64,000 nt of DNA from Porticoccus sp. W117 (lineage in GTDB: Bacteria; Pseudomonadota; Gammaproteobacteria; Pseudomonadales; Porticoccaceae): positions 1 through 64,000 of the forward strand of contig NZ_JATAAF010000001.1 in NCBI RefSeq assembly GCF_030341905.1, given 5' to 3'. Positions 40,558-50,164 of this stretch are shown in pieces. The notes under the pieces are model-generated. The model saw nothing but the letters and a program-made list of their open reading frames with translations. It was not told where the DNA came from and made no database searches. Both the position numbers and the translations under genes were made by a program. The stretch's first letter is position 1; every line of letters begins with the position of its first letter.

Positions 40558-43467
40558 TTACCAGGAAAGGCTCTTCACCACACTGCCTGAAATCACCCTG
40601 CCTCTGGTATCGAAACGTCTGGGGTCGAAAGGCCCGACAATTGGCGAAAATGGGGCTCTCTCATTCAGGGCATTATCTATACCCAGCTGAAATCTCCAGC
40701 CACTTTCAGGCAATATGTAGTGAGCGCTGATATCCCAGGAAGACTCACCTTCGATTCGATCCAGAATGGAGAACGGCCCCTCAAAATCTGCGCGATGTGA
40801 GCTGGTGTGATTGTAAGTAACCGTAGCCCCGTAATTGTCTCTGTCCCAATACAGCACAGCGTTACCCCGAACCCTGTCGCTAAAAAAGTCACTGCTTGCA
40901 ACAAAATCCGTTATGTCTTCCCCAACCTGATCAATTGCCACATTATCTTTAATGTAACTTGCATTCAAAGTAGCCTGAAAGGATCCCCAGTCGTTGTCAA
41001 AAGCGTAAGAAAGATTGACATCAACGTTTTTACTAAACGCAAAAGACTGGTTAAAGGGACGAGAAATAATCGCTAACAAGTTGCCAGCCTCATCTCTGGG
41101 TGCAAAATCTGCTTCCAGCTCTGGACTGTTCAACAATTCACGCACTGCCTGTGGTGAATTAACTTGCAAAAAAGCTATACGATTCGAAAAGTCGATTTCG
41201 TTGTAGGCAACACTGGCAGAAAAGCCTTCAAGAAACTTCGGTGTCCAATCAATCACAACACTTGTGGTATCGGAAGTTTCTGGTTGTAGCGTTTCACTGC
41301 CTCCAGAGAAAAAGTCAACAACCACCTGACGCTCACCACCTAGAGCCCTTGGATCCAAGACTGGTTGCTGTGCTGTGGTGAGAGTAACATCTGAAAATAG
41401 TGCTGTTGGGGTAGGAGCCACAAAAGATTCGCCCCAGTTAAGTCTTACATTCAAGGTGTCAGTTATGCCCCAGGATACTGACAATGTAGGTGATGTATTG
41501 GTAAATTTTTCGCTTAAGTCCAAAAGTCTATCTAAAAATACGTCTTCACGCTGTCCTTGTAGATCGTACTCCTCCCATCGGGCAGCAAGACGTACCGACA
41601 AACTGTTTACCCCAGGCAGAGCGTTTTTTCCCGAAACCAGCGGAAAGTTAAGTTCAGTAAAAACCGCTAAAACATCTCGTGTTGGTGGCTCAGGGAATTG
41701 CTCACTAAACCCTGAGGCTATTTCAGGGCGAAACTCAGTTCCAAGAGAAAATCGTAAATCTCCGGCAGGCAAGCTTGCCAATTGCCCATCCAGGTTTGCA
41801 ATGAAAGAGCGGGCAGTATTTTTTGGTGTTTGGGAGGTTTGATCAGCGATCAATGCAGACAGCGCTTCCACTGAATTAGAAAGAGGATCAAACAGGTTAA
41901 TAGTGCCGTTATTTGCCGCCTCCAGCAATTCTGGCACTAACAGCGCATTGCCCCTGAAAAGAGTGGATTCACTGCTACTGACAGTGGCATCAAATCTGAA
42001 ATCCCAATCCTTGTAGGGAACATCCCAGAGAAAGCCGCCGGAAATATTCAGTGAGCTGGGCTCGCCAACAATGGTCTGTGGTTTCAGCTGCAGGCTATCA
42101 ACCAACTCAAACAAGTCACCAAAAACAACCAGGGTGGCTCCTGTGGGGTTTATCGGAGAAGATGGAGGCAAAACCTGGAAATAGCCTTGGGAATCCAGCG
42201 GGCCGACACTTTCTGTTTCGCTGTACCTGACATTCAGGTTTGCCTCAAATGAATCACCAAACTCCTGATTAACATCTAATGTATAGCTGTCGGTCTCAAC
42301 AGTACTGGATAAAAACGGGCGAACCCGGTCAATAGCTTGAATATTTTCAGGCCGGATATCGGCAAGTGTGAAATTCGTAGGATCCGTGCCTTCTGGCAAT
42401 GCCCCAAACTGAAAGGGAGGAGCAAAAGGAAGAATCCTTACGGGTGCTGTTCCTACATTTGGGTTAGGGGGAAGACCTATCAAGGTGCCAATATCTTCCG
42501 TAGTAAAACCGACCCTGTTTGCTCGTGCCGGGTCTCGCTTGACCTTTGAGTAGTTGAATGAGGCGTTACCACTGCCCCAGCCGACACCCAGATACTGACT
42601 GAAGGACTCTGTATTGGCATCCGAAAAGGAATCTTCATAGCTGACGGTGGTTTCACTGCCAACAAAGTCTTTGCGGGTAAAAATACTCACTGTCCCACCA
42701 ACGGCGTCGGAACCATAGATCGAAGAACCACCATCAGTGGATATTTCAATCCTCTCAATGGTGCTGATGGGAATTCCACCCACATTAAAACCATTGTTCG
42801 ACCCCAAGCCGGCACCTGATGCCACACGGCGACCATTGACCAGAACCAGCGTACTTTCCTGGCCCAGACCGCGCAGATTAATGGTTACATTGCCTTGAAA
42901 GTTAGTCGGCAAACGAGTGCCATCGAGGGAGCTGGCGGAGTTGAGGTCAGACTGGTTTGCAGACAGGCTGCGAAACAGGTCTTCGGTGGTGGTAAAACCC
43001 CGCCGTTGGATATCTTCTCGGGTAATAACCTGAACTGGTGAATAAGGTTCCACATGCCGCAAGCGGCTGCCGGTAATCACTACCTCCTCATCCGCCTCAA
43101 GGCTTGCTTCGCTGTCTTGTTCTTCCGAATCAGAGTTGTCCTCCGCTTCCACAAAAACTGTGTTTTCGGAAACGAATTCATACTTTAACCCGGAGTCTTC
43201 CAGCAGCAAGCCCAGCGCCTGATCAAGTGTGTATTGGCCCTTTATGGAAGATACGTGGTTATAGTTCCTGGCGCCTTTGCCAAGAACAATTTGAACGCCG
43301 GCATTTTGCCCCAGCGCCATTAGAGCGGAACCTACTTTCTGGTTGGGGATATCCACATCCAGCATGTCTTTTTCACCAGCGTAAGCACCCTGGTAAATAG
43401 ACACGGCCAGCACTGTTTGTACGGCTTTAACAATAATTTTTTTTGTGAACGGCTTTTTATTTGCCAT
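40558..43467 (-). CDS. TonB-dependent receptor with STN domain (cassette 2)
   Basis: This encodes 969 residues; ATG 43467 has AGGTGGG upstream, and a 28-residue in-frame extension is rejected. After the signal peptide (to about residue 30) the STN domain (VDIPNQKVGSALMALGQNAG, ALGLLLEDSGLKYEFVSE) runs to about 105, then an acidic linker (DNSDSEEQDSEASLEADEE), the TonB box-like EEVVITGSRL, the plug (DLFRSLSANQSDLN, LRGLGQESTLVLVNGRR, IEISTDGGSSIYGSDAVGG) and the barrel. Its C-terminus is unusual in ending ISGSVVKSLSW without the long periodic barrel end. Substrate unknown. Very similar in architecture to cassette 1, although the barrel sequences differ. Confidence 0.93.
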   Translation of the reverse strand: MANKKPFTKKIIVKAVQTVLAVSIYQGAYAGEKDMLDVDIPNQKVGSALMALGQNAGVQIVLGKGARNYNHVSSIKGQYTLDQALGLLLEDSGLKYEFVSENTVFVEAEDNSDSEEQDSEASLEADEEVVITGSRLRHVEPYSPVQVITREDIQRRGFTTTEDLFRSLSANQSDLNSASSLDGTRLPTNFQGNVTINLRGLGQESTLVLVNGRRVASGAGLGSNNGFNVGGIPISTIERIEISTDGGSSIYGSDAVGGTVSIFTRKDFVGSETTVSYEDSFSDANTESFSQYLGVGWGSGNASFNYSKVKRDPARANRVGFTTEDIGTLIGLPPNPNVGTAPVRILPFAPPFQFGALPEGTDPTNFTLADIRPENIQAIDRVRPFLSSTVETDSYTLDVNQEFGDSFEANLNVRYSETESVGPLDSQGYFQVLPPSSPINPTGATLVVFGDLFELVDSLQLKPQTIVGEPSSLNISGGFLWDVPYKDWDFRFDATVSSSESTLFRGNALLVPELLEAANNGTINLFDPLSNSVEALSALIADQTSQTPKNTARSFIANLDGQLASLPAGDLRFSLGTEFRPEIASGFSEQFPEPPTRDVLAVFTELNFPLVSGKNALPGVNSLSVRLAARWEEYDLQGQREDVFLDRLLDLSEKFTNTSPTLSVSWGITDTLNVRLNWGESFVAPTPTALFSDVTLTTAQQPVLDPRALGGERQVVVDFFSGGSETLQPETSDTTSVVIDWTPKFLEGFSASVAYNEIDFSNRIAFLQVNSPQAVRELLNSPELEADFAPRDEAGNLLAIISRPFNQSFAFSKNVDVNLSYAFDNDWGSFQATLNASYIKDNVAIDQVGEDITDFVASSDFFSDRVRGNAVLYWDRDNYGATVTYNHTSSHRADFEGPFSILDRIEGESSWDISAHYILPESGWRFQLGIDNALNERAPFSPIVGPFDPRRFDTRGRVISGSVVKSLSW

Positions 43468-43569
43468 TATTAACCCACCTCTTTTGTCAAAAAATCTCTC
43501 TGTTATCTGGTTTTTTACAAAACCTACAAAGATCACGACTGTGGGACTCAAACACCCTACTGTTTGTCA

Positions 43570-44625
43570 TTATTTTTTTTTGTGGTTCCCAACGATAACG
43601 ATGCGATCAAAGCGATGCATTACCTTGATGGGAAGCGCGCGTTCAAAAACCCCCAGTGCTTCATTCATATGATCAAGATGAACCGTTGAATAAAGGGGTA
43701 AATTCATCACTGAGTCGTCTTCGATCAGAATTTTCTTGGCAGAATATCGATTCAATTCTTTTACCACTTTAAACAGCGGCTCAGCATCAAAACGAATGAT
43801 TCGACTGCGCCAACTCTGGAAATTGTCAATATCGTCACTGTAACGAGCGGTTAATTGTTGGCTCTCCAATTCATATTCGGCAATCGTCCCGGCGGAGATA
43901 CGAAGCTGGTTGGGCTGTTTAACTGTCAGTGGCTTGTCTTTGTTTGCATCCAGCTGTGGTGAAGTCTGTGAGACTGTTTCTTCCTTTCGATGCAGAGAAA
44001 CAACACCCTCGGTTACCGCCAAAGTGAATTTTTCCGGCAGCAGATAGATGTTAAATGCGGTACCCAACGCGGTGACAGAACGGCTACCCAGCTCTACCGT
44101 AAAGGGGCGGGCTGCATCCTTGGCGACGGTAAAAAACGCCTCGCCCCGATCCAGAACCAGGCGTCTTGCGGTATCCGAATAATCCACCAACACCACACTG
44201 GAGGTATTCAAGGTAACCGCGCTGCCATCTGGCAAATCAACGGTTTTCTGCTCGCCAACCTGGGTAACATAGCGCAGCACCTTGTTACTTTGGGTTTCCA
44301 CGGGGTTGAGCCACTCTGTGCCAAAAATAACCGCCACCGCCAGCAACACTGTAGCCGCCACAGCGGTCAATCCATTGCGAATGCCGTTACTTCCCAACCA
44401 GCTGCGCGGCTTAGTCGCCAGTGACAACAGCTCCTGGTCATCTTTCAGGCCGTCCATCTCTGCCAACAGTCGCCAGGTGTCGTACAGGCACTGACTGTGC
44501 TGACACTGCCTTTCACTCCAACCAGAGAGGTCGTCCAGGTCCTTTGTTGAGCGCTCGCCAGAAAAAAGCCGAACCGTATCTTCCGCTGCGCGACTTTCTT
44601 CTGTGGTTACATTTAACCAATTCAT
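43570..44625 (-). CDS. FecR-type anti-sigma factor (cassette 2)
   Basis: This encodes 351 residues. DUF4880-like N-terminus (EESRAAEDTVRLFSGERSTK, CQHSQCLYDTWRLLAEMDG), one membrane helix at about 90-110 (LTAVAATVLLAVAVIFGTEW), the FecR domain (VTQVGEQKTVDLPDGSAVTL, LVLDRGEAFFTVAKD, TALGTAFNIYLLPEKF) and a DUF4974/STN-like end (VVKELNRYSAKKILIEDDSV). The C-terminal part is strongly similar to the cassette 1 FecR. ATGA overlap with the sigma gene. Confidence 0.94.
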   Translation of the reverse strand: MNWLNVTTEESRAAEDTVRLFSGERSTKDLDDLSGWSERQCQHSQCLYDTWRLLAEMDGLKDDQELLSLATKPRSWLGSNGIRNGLTAVAATVLLAVAVIFGTEWLNPVETQSNKVLRYVTQVGEQKTVDLPDGSAVTLNTSSVVLVDYSDTARRLVLDRGEAFFTVAKDAARPFTVELGSRSVTALGTAFNIYLLPEKFTLAVTEGVVSLHRKEETVSQTSPQLDANKDKPLTVKQPNQLRISAGTIAEYELESQQLTARYSDDIDNFQSWRSRIIRFDAEPLFKVVKELNRYSAKKILIEDDSVMNLPLYSTVHLDHMNEALGVFERALPIKVMHRFDRIVIVGNHKKK

Positions 44626-45218
44626 TTTTGATGTTCCCCATTTCCCTTAAATTCAGCTGCCACTTTTCTGATTTGTACCAAGGCACCCTTCATGTATTTC
44701 TCTACTTGCTTGACAGACACACCCATCTCCAAGGCTATCTGCTGGTAACTCTTGAATTTAAAACGGTTTAAAATGAATGCCGTTCGCCACTTTGGGCGCA
44801 GATTCATAATGGCTTCACGTATTCGTTCCAACTCTTCGCGACTCTGACTGATGATTTCAGGGGTCTGGGTATGGCTGGAACGGTCATCCTGAGCCCACAT
44901 CTGCTCTTTCTCAGCGTAGCGGTGGCGTACCTGCCTGCTTTTTTCCAAATCCAGAACTAGATTGTTGGCAATGGCTACCATGAAAGAGCGATTATTCAGA
45001 CGTTCAGGTGCCATTCTGTTTTCCAGATCCTGCATACGCGCAAGCCGGATAAAAACCTCCTGCATCACGTCATCAATATCATCCTGAGTATCCAGGCGTA
45101 CCATCAGAAAGCCACGCAAGGCATCCCCGTGGTCTATAAACAGGCGCTCAAGCACTTCATCCCTGGTTTCACTGGTCCTCTTTTTGAGAGGCACCACTTT
45201 GTTGTTATTTGTCACCAT
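44622..45218 (-). CDS. FecI-type ECF sigma factor (cassette 2)
   Basis: This encodes 198 residues from ATG 45218 (MVTNNNKVVPLKKRTSET); the further 33 codons upstream hold no family sequence. Region 2: RLDTQDDIDDVMQEVFIRLA and the following NRSFMVAIANNLVLDLEKSR; region 4: LRPKWRTAFILNRFKFKSYQ and MGVSVKQVEKYMKGALVQI. It is similar to the cassette 1 sigma factor (NRSF.. and ANNLV.DLE blocks). No good ribosome binding site is seen, so the start is moderately sure. Confidence 0.92.
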   Translation of the reverse strand: MVTNNNKVVPLKKRTSETRDEVLERLFIDHGDALRGFLMVRLDTQDDIDDVMQEVFIRLARMQDLENRMAPERLNNRSFMVAIANNLVLDLEKSRQVRHRYAEKEQMWAQDDRSSHTQTPEIISQSREELERIREAIMNLRPKWRTAFILNRFKFKSYQQIALEMGVSVKQVEKYMKGALVQIRKVAAEFKGNGEHQK

Positions 45219-45480
45219 CAAGGTATAGGCTCTGCGTGTAGATAAAGTATCCCTATATAGACCACGACTCAGGCTGGCTATCTCCCTACCCTCGGCATGA
45301 AAATTCTTCAGCCGCAACTGGCAGTGGTAAGCAAATCTGGTATTATCGCGCCTCTAGAAGGTCGGCCAACGCCCTATATCCCTACAATTCTTGCGGGTAT
45401 AGCCTTTCTAGATCGTCACTTTCCACTTGATATCGCGTTATTGCCCGGAACCCAGATTTTCGGGCAGAGAGGTGTTTTTT

Positions 45481-46584
45481 ATGAGTCTCGCCAATAAAGT
45501 TCTGGCCGTGAACAACGACCTGCCCATTCGCACCGACCAGCCGGTTCACAGCGGCAAGGTTCGCTCTGTTTACTGGCTCACCGAAGCCGACAGCCGTCGC
45601 CTGATTGCAGAGCGTGGCTACGATGTGGCCGCCGATGCACCGCTGGCCATTATGGTCATCAGTGACCGCATCTCCGCCTTTGAATGCATCTGGCGTGGCG
45701 AAGGTGGTATGGACGGTGTCCCCGGTAAAGGTGCCGCACTAAACGCCATCTCCAACCACTGGTTCAAACTGTTTCGCGAGCAGGGCCTGGCAGACAGCCA
45801 TATTCTGGAAATTCCCCATCCGCTGGTATGGATTGTGCAAAAGGCGCGCCCGGTGATGATCGAAGCCATCGCCCGCCAATACATCACTGGCTCCATGTGG
45901 CGTTCTTACGCGAAAGGTGAAAGAGAATTCTGTGGTATTGAAATCGCCGATAATCTGGAGAAGGACAGCAAACTGCCGGAGCTGCTGATTACCCCGTCCA
46001 CCAAAGGCATTTTGGAAGGCATTCCTGGCGTACCGGCCCAGGACGACGTCAATATCACCCGTAGCGATATCGACAACAACCACGAGGCGTTTAAATTCCA
46101 AAGCCCGGCGGACATCGACCTGTATGAAAAGCTCCTGAAAGAGGGCTTTGATGTCATCAGCAACGAGCTGACCAAGCTGGATCAGATTTTCGTGGATACC
46201 AAATTTGAGTTCGGCTACGTCACCGACAAAGGCGGCAACGAAAAGCTGATCTACATGGATGAAGTGGGTACGCCAGATTCCTCCCGCATCTGGGATGGCG
46301 GCGAATACCGCAACGGCAAAGTAGTGGAAAAATCCAAGGAAGAATTCCGCCAGCTGCTGCTCAACCACTTTCCCGACCCGGATATTCTGATCAATAAAGA
46401 TCGCATGGAAGAGCGCACTGCTCTGGCACGGGACAATGTACTTCCGGAAGCCGTATTAATGCAGGTTTCCAAAACCTACACAGATATTGCCGAGAAAATT
46501 ACCGGACAGGCTATTGAACTGTCGGAAAACCCGAAAGCAGATATTGTTGCTATTCTGCGGGATGAATTTGGGTTGGTGGATTAA
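45481..46584 (+). CDS. purC: SAICAR synthase (phosphoribosylaminoimidazole-succinocarboxamide synthase)
   Basis: This encodes 367 residues from ATG 45481 with AGAGG upstream. It couples aspartate to CAIR in purine synthesis. Motifs: [49 protein letters not shown]-like [29 protein letters not shown]. It is the long (about 367-residue) form of the enzyme found in several marine gammaproteobacteria, not the 240-residue E. coli form. A strong terminator follows. It stands alone. Confidence 0.95.
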   Translation: MSLANKVLAVNNDLPIRTDQPVHSGKVRSVYWLTEADSRRLIAERGYDVAADAPLAIMVISDRISAFECIWRGEGGMDGVPGKGAALNAISNHWFKLFREQGLADSHILEIPHPLVWIVQKARPVMIEAIARQYITGSMWRSYAKGEREFCGIEIADNLEKDSKLPELLITPSTKGILEGIPGVPAQDDVNITRSDIDNNHEAFKFQSPADIDLYEKLLKEGFDVISNELTKLDQIFVDTKFEFGYVTDKGGNEKLIYMDEVGTPDSSRIWDGGEYRNGKVVEKSKEEFRQLLLNHFPDPDILINKDRMEERTALARDNVLPEAVLMQVSKTYTDIAEKITGQAIELSENPKADIVAILRDEFGLVD

Positions 46585-46599
46585 CCCAAACCGCAAACA

Positions 46600-46637
46600 A
46601 AAAAGGCGTCACCGGAAACGGTTGGCGCCTTTTTTTG
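46600..46637 (+). terminator. Rho-independent terminator of purC
   Basis: Stem aggcgtcacc / ggttggcgcct (about 46604-46630) with a GAAA-type loop and TTTTTTT after it, 20 bases after the purC stop. The A-rich left side lets it work on both strands. Confidence 0.88.
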
Positions 46638-46670
46638 TTTTTGGGTTGCGGCAGCCAGTGTAAAAACTCC

Positions 46671-46742
46671 GTCATCCTGAGCGCAGCGAAGGATCTCATA
46701 CTACAAATAAACAAAGAGACTCTTCGCTGCGCTCAGAATGAC
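46671..46742. repeat. Dispersed palindromic repeat
   Basis: gtcatcctgagcgcagcgaa and ttcgctgcgctcagaatgac pair as arms around a 32-base AT-rich centre. Located between purC and the NIF3-like gene. Confidence 0.85.
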
Positions 46743-46772
46743 AATTACGCTCAATCTGCTCGCAGCCCGCGG

Positions 46773-47087
46773 CTAGAAGCCCGTCGCCAATTCCCAAACA
46801 TCATAAGCCGGTTCTTCATAAGGATGCGCCGCTACCAACGCCTTTACCGCATCCCCAATCCGCTCGTCATCACAGACCATTTCGACTCGATATTCCTCGA
46901 CAACCTCCACCTTACCCTGTTGACCAATAAACGGCGCGCTGCCGTCGAGTGGGCGGAACTGTCCCTGCCCCAACACCTGCCAGCAGCAGCTGTCGTAATC
47001 ACCAATGCGCCCGGCGCCGGCGGCAAAAACCGCCTGTTTTACCGTTTCCAAATGGGATTCAGGCACAAAGAACGCCAGTTTATACAT
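46773..47087 (-). CDS. Stand-alone NIF3/YqfO-insert (CutA-like) domain protein
   Basis: This encodes 104 residues that match the CutA/PII-like insert domain of NIF3 proteins: MYKLAFFVPESHLETVKQAV, GAGRIGDYDSCCWQV, GQGQFRPLDGSAPFIG and VAAHPYEEPAYDV. The flanking NIF3 metal-binding halves are absent, so it is a stand-alone version, a known group of unknown function. It overlaps the Rieske gene by eight bases, so the two are made together. Confidence 0.87.
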   Translation of the reverse strand: MYKLAFFVPESHLETVKQAVFAAGAGRIGDYDSCCWQVLGQGQFRPLDGSAPFIGQQGKVEVVEEYRVEMVCDDERIGDAVKALVAAHPYEEPAYDVWELATGF

Positions 47088-47481
47088 CGTTGAGCACCGA
47101 GCTGTCCGCAGTCACAATCGCGCCATTTTCCACGATCACAGGCACCTGCTGCAGCCCGTAGTTCACACAGGGGCCCGCCGTACAAACGCCACTGTCCAAG
47201 TTAAACACTGCGCCGTGATGACTGCATAAAATTAATGAGCCGTCATTGCTAAGAAAATCGTCCGGCGCACCATTGAGGCGGGCACCGGCGTGGGGGCAGC
47301 GGTTCACATAGGCACGCACCAGCTCTCCCTGGCGCACCGCAAAAATGGATACCACCTCCCCTTCCTTACCCTCAAACAGAAATTCTTTGCTACCGGGGTT
47401 GTTGAGTTCATCCAATTCGCACAGCGTGTAACCCGCCCGAAGGCGGGTAAAAGGTTCAGAACGGATAACGTTGTGACTCAA
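47080..47481 (-). CDS. Rieske [2Fe-2S] protein
   Basis: This encodes about 133 residues from TTG 47481; no ATG gives the whole domain, so the start is not certain. The cluster ligands are CPHAGARL (Cys, His) and CSHHGAVF (Cys, His) about 33 residues apart. No signal peptide or membrane helix, so a soluble ferredoxin-type Rieske protein of the NirD/ferredoxin kind. The partner enzyme is not in the window. It is coupled to the NIF3-like gene. Confidence 0.88.
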   Translation of the reverse strand: MSHNVIRSEPFTRLRAGYTLCELDELNNPGSKEFLFEGKEGEVVSIFAVRQGELVRAYVNRCPHAGARLNGAPDDFLSNDGSLILCSHHGAVFNLDSGVCTAGPCVNYGLQQVPVIVENGAIVTADSSVLNDV

Positions 47482-47519
47482 AGCATTACCATCAAAGGTT
47501 TATTTTTCAGGCAATGATT

Positions 47520-49466
47520 CTACCGATTGTCTTTTACAAACTCGACAATATCTGCCGCCGGTATGGCGTAGCTGCGGGTGCGGCTGTAGCGGGCAATATT
47601 AACCCCGGCAAAAATGCCGTCTACAGAGAACAGCGGGCCGCCGCAGTCGTCCGGGTGCAGTGGCGCGTCGTGGGAGAAAACATTTTCAAAACCATCCCGA
47701 CGGATGCTCTTGCCACCGTCAAAATACTCCGCCACATGGCGCCCTTGCTGCTGCGGGCGATTACCCAGAACCAACTCTACCGACAACGGTTCATCATTGC
47801 GCAGAGCTACAAGGCTGACACTGTCACCAGGCTCATAACCGCGCAGGGTTTCAATCAGTTGTTGCGCACTGGCAATCTGCTTACCGTCCACTTCCAGCAA
47901 GAAATCACCATCTCGAAATTGCTTTGCTGCCGGTGTGTCGTCAAACACCCGGTCAAAACGCACTTTGCCATTCACTGTACTGGGAGACACCCCCAGATAA
48001 CCGGCGCTGTGGCGTTTATCGATAGCGAACTGTTCGGTGCTTTTAACGCTCACCAAGCCATCGCCTTTGGGGTGGGGTGACAACAGCAATTGGCCGCGAT
48101 CAATTTTGTCGCTGCCTCTGGCGGACAGTTTCAAACCACCCTTGAGACGAGTGGCCAGTTTCAGCAACACCAGGTCACGCTCACTGTCGCGAGCCACCAC
48201 GGTCGCATCGTAGCTTTCACCACCTTGTGTGACACTGATGGAGTCACCCACTCTGGAGCTTTTGCTTACCAACAAGTTGCCTGGCCGAAACAGGGTTGCC
48301 AGTGCCTCCACTTGTTCGCCATTTTTTTCGCTGACCACCTGAAGAGAGGCCGATTGCAAACGCTGTTCCTGCCCGGAAAATTGTTGCTCCAGATCCACCA
48401 GTTGCGTCTGTGGAGCAACTGGCTTGACGGTGGGCGCCTGCTCATTAACCGCAAGAGTGCCGCTCCAGGCGTGGTAAGAGCGTTTGTTTTCCGGCAGCTT
48501 GAAGGTCAATTCCACTTCACTGCCATCCCTTTTGACACGCAGGGACACCTGATCTTTCTTCAGAGTGTATGCCCGTTGCAGCAGCAGGTGCGCCTCCCGG
48601 CGCTGTCTTGCTTCTTCTCCATCTACAGCCAGCAAACGGTCACCGGCTTGCAAACCGGATTTCTGGGCCAGACTGTCAGGAGTCACTGCGGCAACTTTGG
48701 CGTAGTCAGTACGGGAGCTTCTGCGCCGGTGTTCATTGCCCTCGGCCAGTTCAAAGCCAAAGTCTGGCCCCACTGACACATTGTGATCGTGAAATTCCTC
48801 GGCGCGAATCAGATAGTCCCAGTAGCGGCGAAACTGATCCACAGGTACTTCGTGGTTGCGATCCAGGGATTGGCTGATATTGCTGTGAATGCCGATCAGG
48901 CGCCCTTCCATATCGTACAGTGGGCCACCGGAATCGCCGGGCTCCATCAGGCAGGTGGATTGGATATAACCGTCGTCAGTGACCGGGTCGGCGATATAAC
49001 CAAAGCGCACCACTACACCGCGTTGTTCGCTGTGCTCACCGGGAAAGCCCAGGCTGATGCAGGGTTGATTGCGTTCCAGGGCAGACGACCAACCCAGCTC
49101 CGCCACCGGCAGGTCACCAGGTTTATCAATCTTGATAACCCCCATGTCCACGTGAGGCTCGGTACCCAGACCGGTAGCGGTAAAACTGCGACCGTCTGCC
49201 AGCAAAATCTCATAGCGAGCGTTTGGGCGCACCGCGTGGCCAGCGCTCATCACATAGCCCTCGGGGCTGACAATCACAGCACTGAAAGTGCCGTTGCCAC
49301 CTCGACCCAATGTGCGCACTTCCACCGTGGCAGGTGACACCTTGGCCACCACCTTGTCGATGGACTGTTGCAATTGTCGGGGATTGAGTTGTTGATCGGC
49401 GGTCGCGGCAAATGAAAAAGTAGACAACAAAAGAGTGGCAGAAAGTGCCAGGTGCGTTGGTTTCAT
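47520..49466 (-). CDS. Exported trypsin-like protease with second, degenerate protease domain
   Basis: This encodes 648 residues; ATG 49466 begins a signal peptide (MKPTHLALSATLLLSTFSFA). The first domain is an S1C/DegP-type protease with His77 (MSAGHAV), Asp108 (HVDMGVIKI) and Ser179 (EPGDSGGPL). A PDZ domain follows at about 250-335 (LAQKSGLQAGDRLLAVDGEE). Then a second protease-like domain appears: LFRPGNLLVSKSSRVGDS where the His would be, SERDLVLLKLATRL for the Asp and HPDDCGGPLF (Cys608) for the Ser. Inside it is a second PDZ (PAAKQFRDGDFLLEVDGKQI). The second half thus seems inactive, or at best a Cys variant without the His. Periplasmic quality control is plausible. Confidence 0.87.
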   Translation of the reverse strand: MKPTHLALSATLLLSTFSFAATADQQLNPRQLQQSIDKVVAKVSPATVEVRTLGRGGNGTFSAVIVSPEGYVMSAGHAVRPNARYEILLADGRSFTATGLGTEPHVDMGVIKIDKPGDLPVAELGWSSALERNQPCISLGFPGEHSEQRGVVVRFGYIADPVTDDGYIQSTCLMEPGDSGGPLYDMEGRLIGIHSNISQSLDRNHEVPVDQFRRYWDYLIRAEEFHDHNVSVGPDFGFELAEGNEHRRRSSRTDYAKVAAVTPDSLAQKSGLQAGDRLLAVDGEEARQRREAHLLLQRAYTLKKDQVSLRVKRDGSEVELTFKLPENKRSYHAWSGTLAVNEQAPTVKPVAPQTQLVDLEQQFSGQEQRLQSASLQVVSEKNGEQVEALATLFRPGNLLVSKSSRVGDSISVTQGGESYDATVVARDSERDLVLLKLATRLKGGLKLSARGSDKIDRGQLLLSPHPKGDGLVSVKSTEQFAIDKRHSAGYLGVSPSTVNGKVRFDRVFDDTPAAKQFRDGDFLLEVDGKQIASAQQLIETLRGYEPGDSVSLVALRNDEPLSVELVLGNRPQQQGRHVAEYFDGGKSIRRDGFENVFSHDAPLHPDDCGGPLFSVDGIFAGVNIARYSRTRSYAIPAADIVEFVKDNR

Positions 49467-49630
49467 GCTAATTACCCTAAATCGAGTGAAACGAGCGGTG
49501 CCCCCAACACCGGTTTGCAAAGCTAGCAAAACCCCTGATTCCATTCAGCCAGTTTTACATTCTTATACGCTTTGGACTCGTTTTAGCAAAAAACGTTTAC
49601 ACAAAACCCCAGAAAACTCCTTAAATAGTT

Positions 49631-50164
49631 TCACTCAGCCATGAGTTGGCGATACAGGGGTTCCATTTCCTGCTGCCACACCAGCTGGTTAATCAGCCCT
49701 ATGCGCTTGTAGCGAATGACTCCCTGCTTATCCACCAGATAGGTTTCCGGGGCAGCGTAGACGCCCATATCAATGGCAAAACGGCCATCGCTGTCTGCCC
49801 ACACTTGGCTGAAGGGGTTGCCGTGCTCCCCAAGCCACTCCAGAGCGTCGGCCCGTTGATCCCGGTAATTGACGCCCACCAGATTGACTCCCTGGCTGGC
49901 CAACTCCGTCAAAAACGGGTGCTCTTGAATGCACACATAGCACCAGCTGCCCCAGAAGTTGAGCAGCGTCACCTCACCCGTCAACTCACTTTTATCTGCC
50001 GATTGTTGCGGATTGAACAACAGTGGTAACTGAAATTGAGGAACGGGTTTATCGATCAATGGGGAATTAATGGCATGAATATCCCGGTTGGAATTCAAAC
50101 CCCACCACAGCAGCAAGGCAAACACCGCAAATGCTAATAACGGAATAAAGCGCTTAACTTGCAT
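49631..50164 (-). CDS. ccmG: Cytochrome c biogenesis thioredoxin CcmG (DsbE)
   Basis: This encodes 177 residues. N-terminal membrane anchor (IPLLAFAVFALLLWWGL), then PVPQFQLPLLF, the active site LNFWGSWCYVCIQEHP (CYVC) and the cis-proline block GVYAAPETYLVDKQG, all typical of CcmG. It reduces apocytochrome thiols in the periplasm. The gene overlaps ccmF by 11 bases. ccmH and ccmI, which usually follow, are replaced by unrelated genes here. Confidence 0.94.
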   Translation of the reverse strand: MQVKRFIPLLAFAVFALLLWWGLNSNRDIHAINSPLIDKPVPQFQLPLLFNPQQSADKSELTGEVTLLNFWGSWCYVCIQEHPFLTELASQGVNLVGVNYRDQRADALEWLGEHGNPFSQVWADSDGRFAIDMGVYAAPETYLVDKQGVIRYKRIGLINQLVWQQEMEPLYRQLMAE

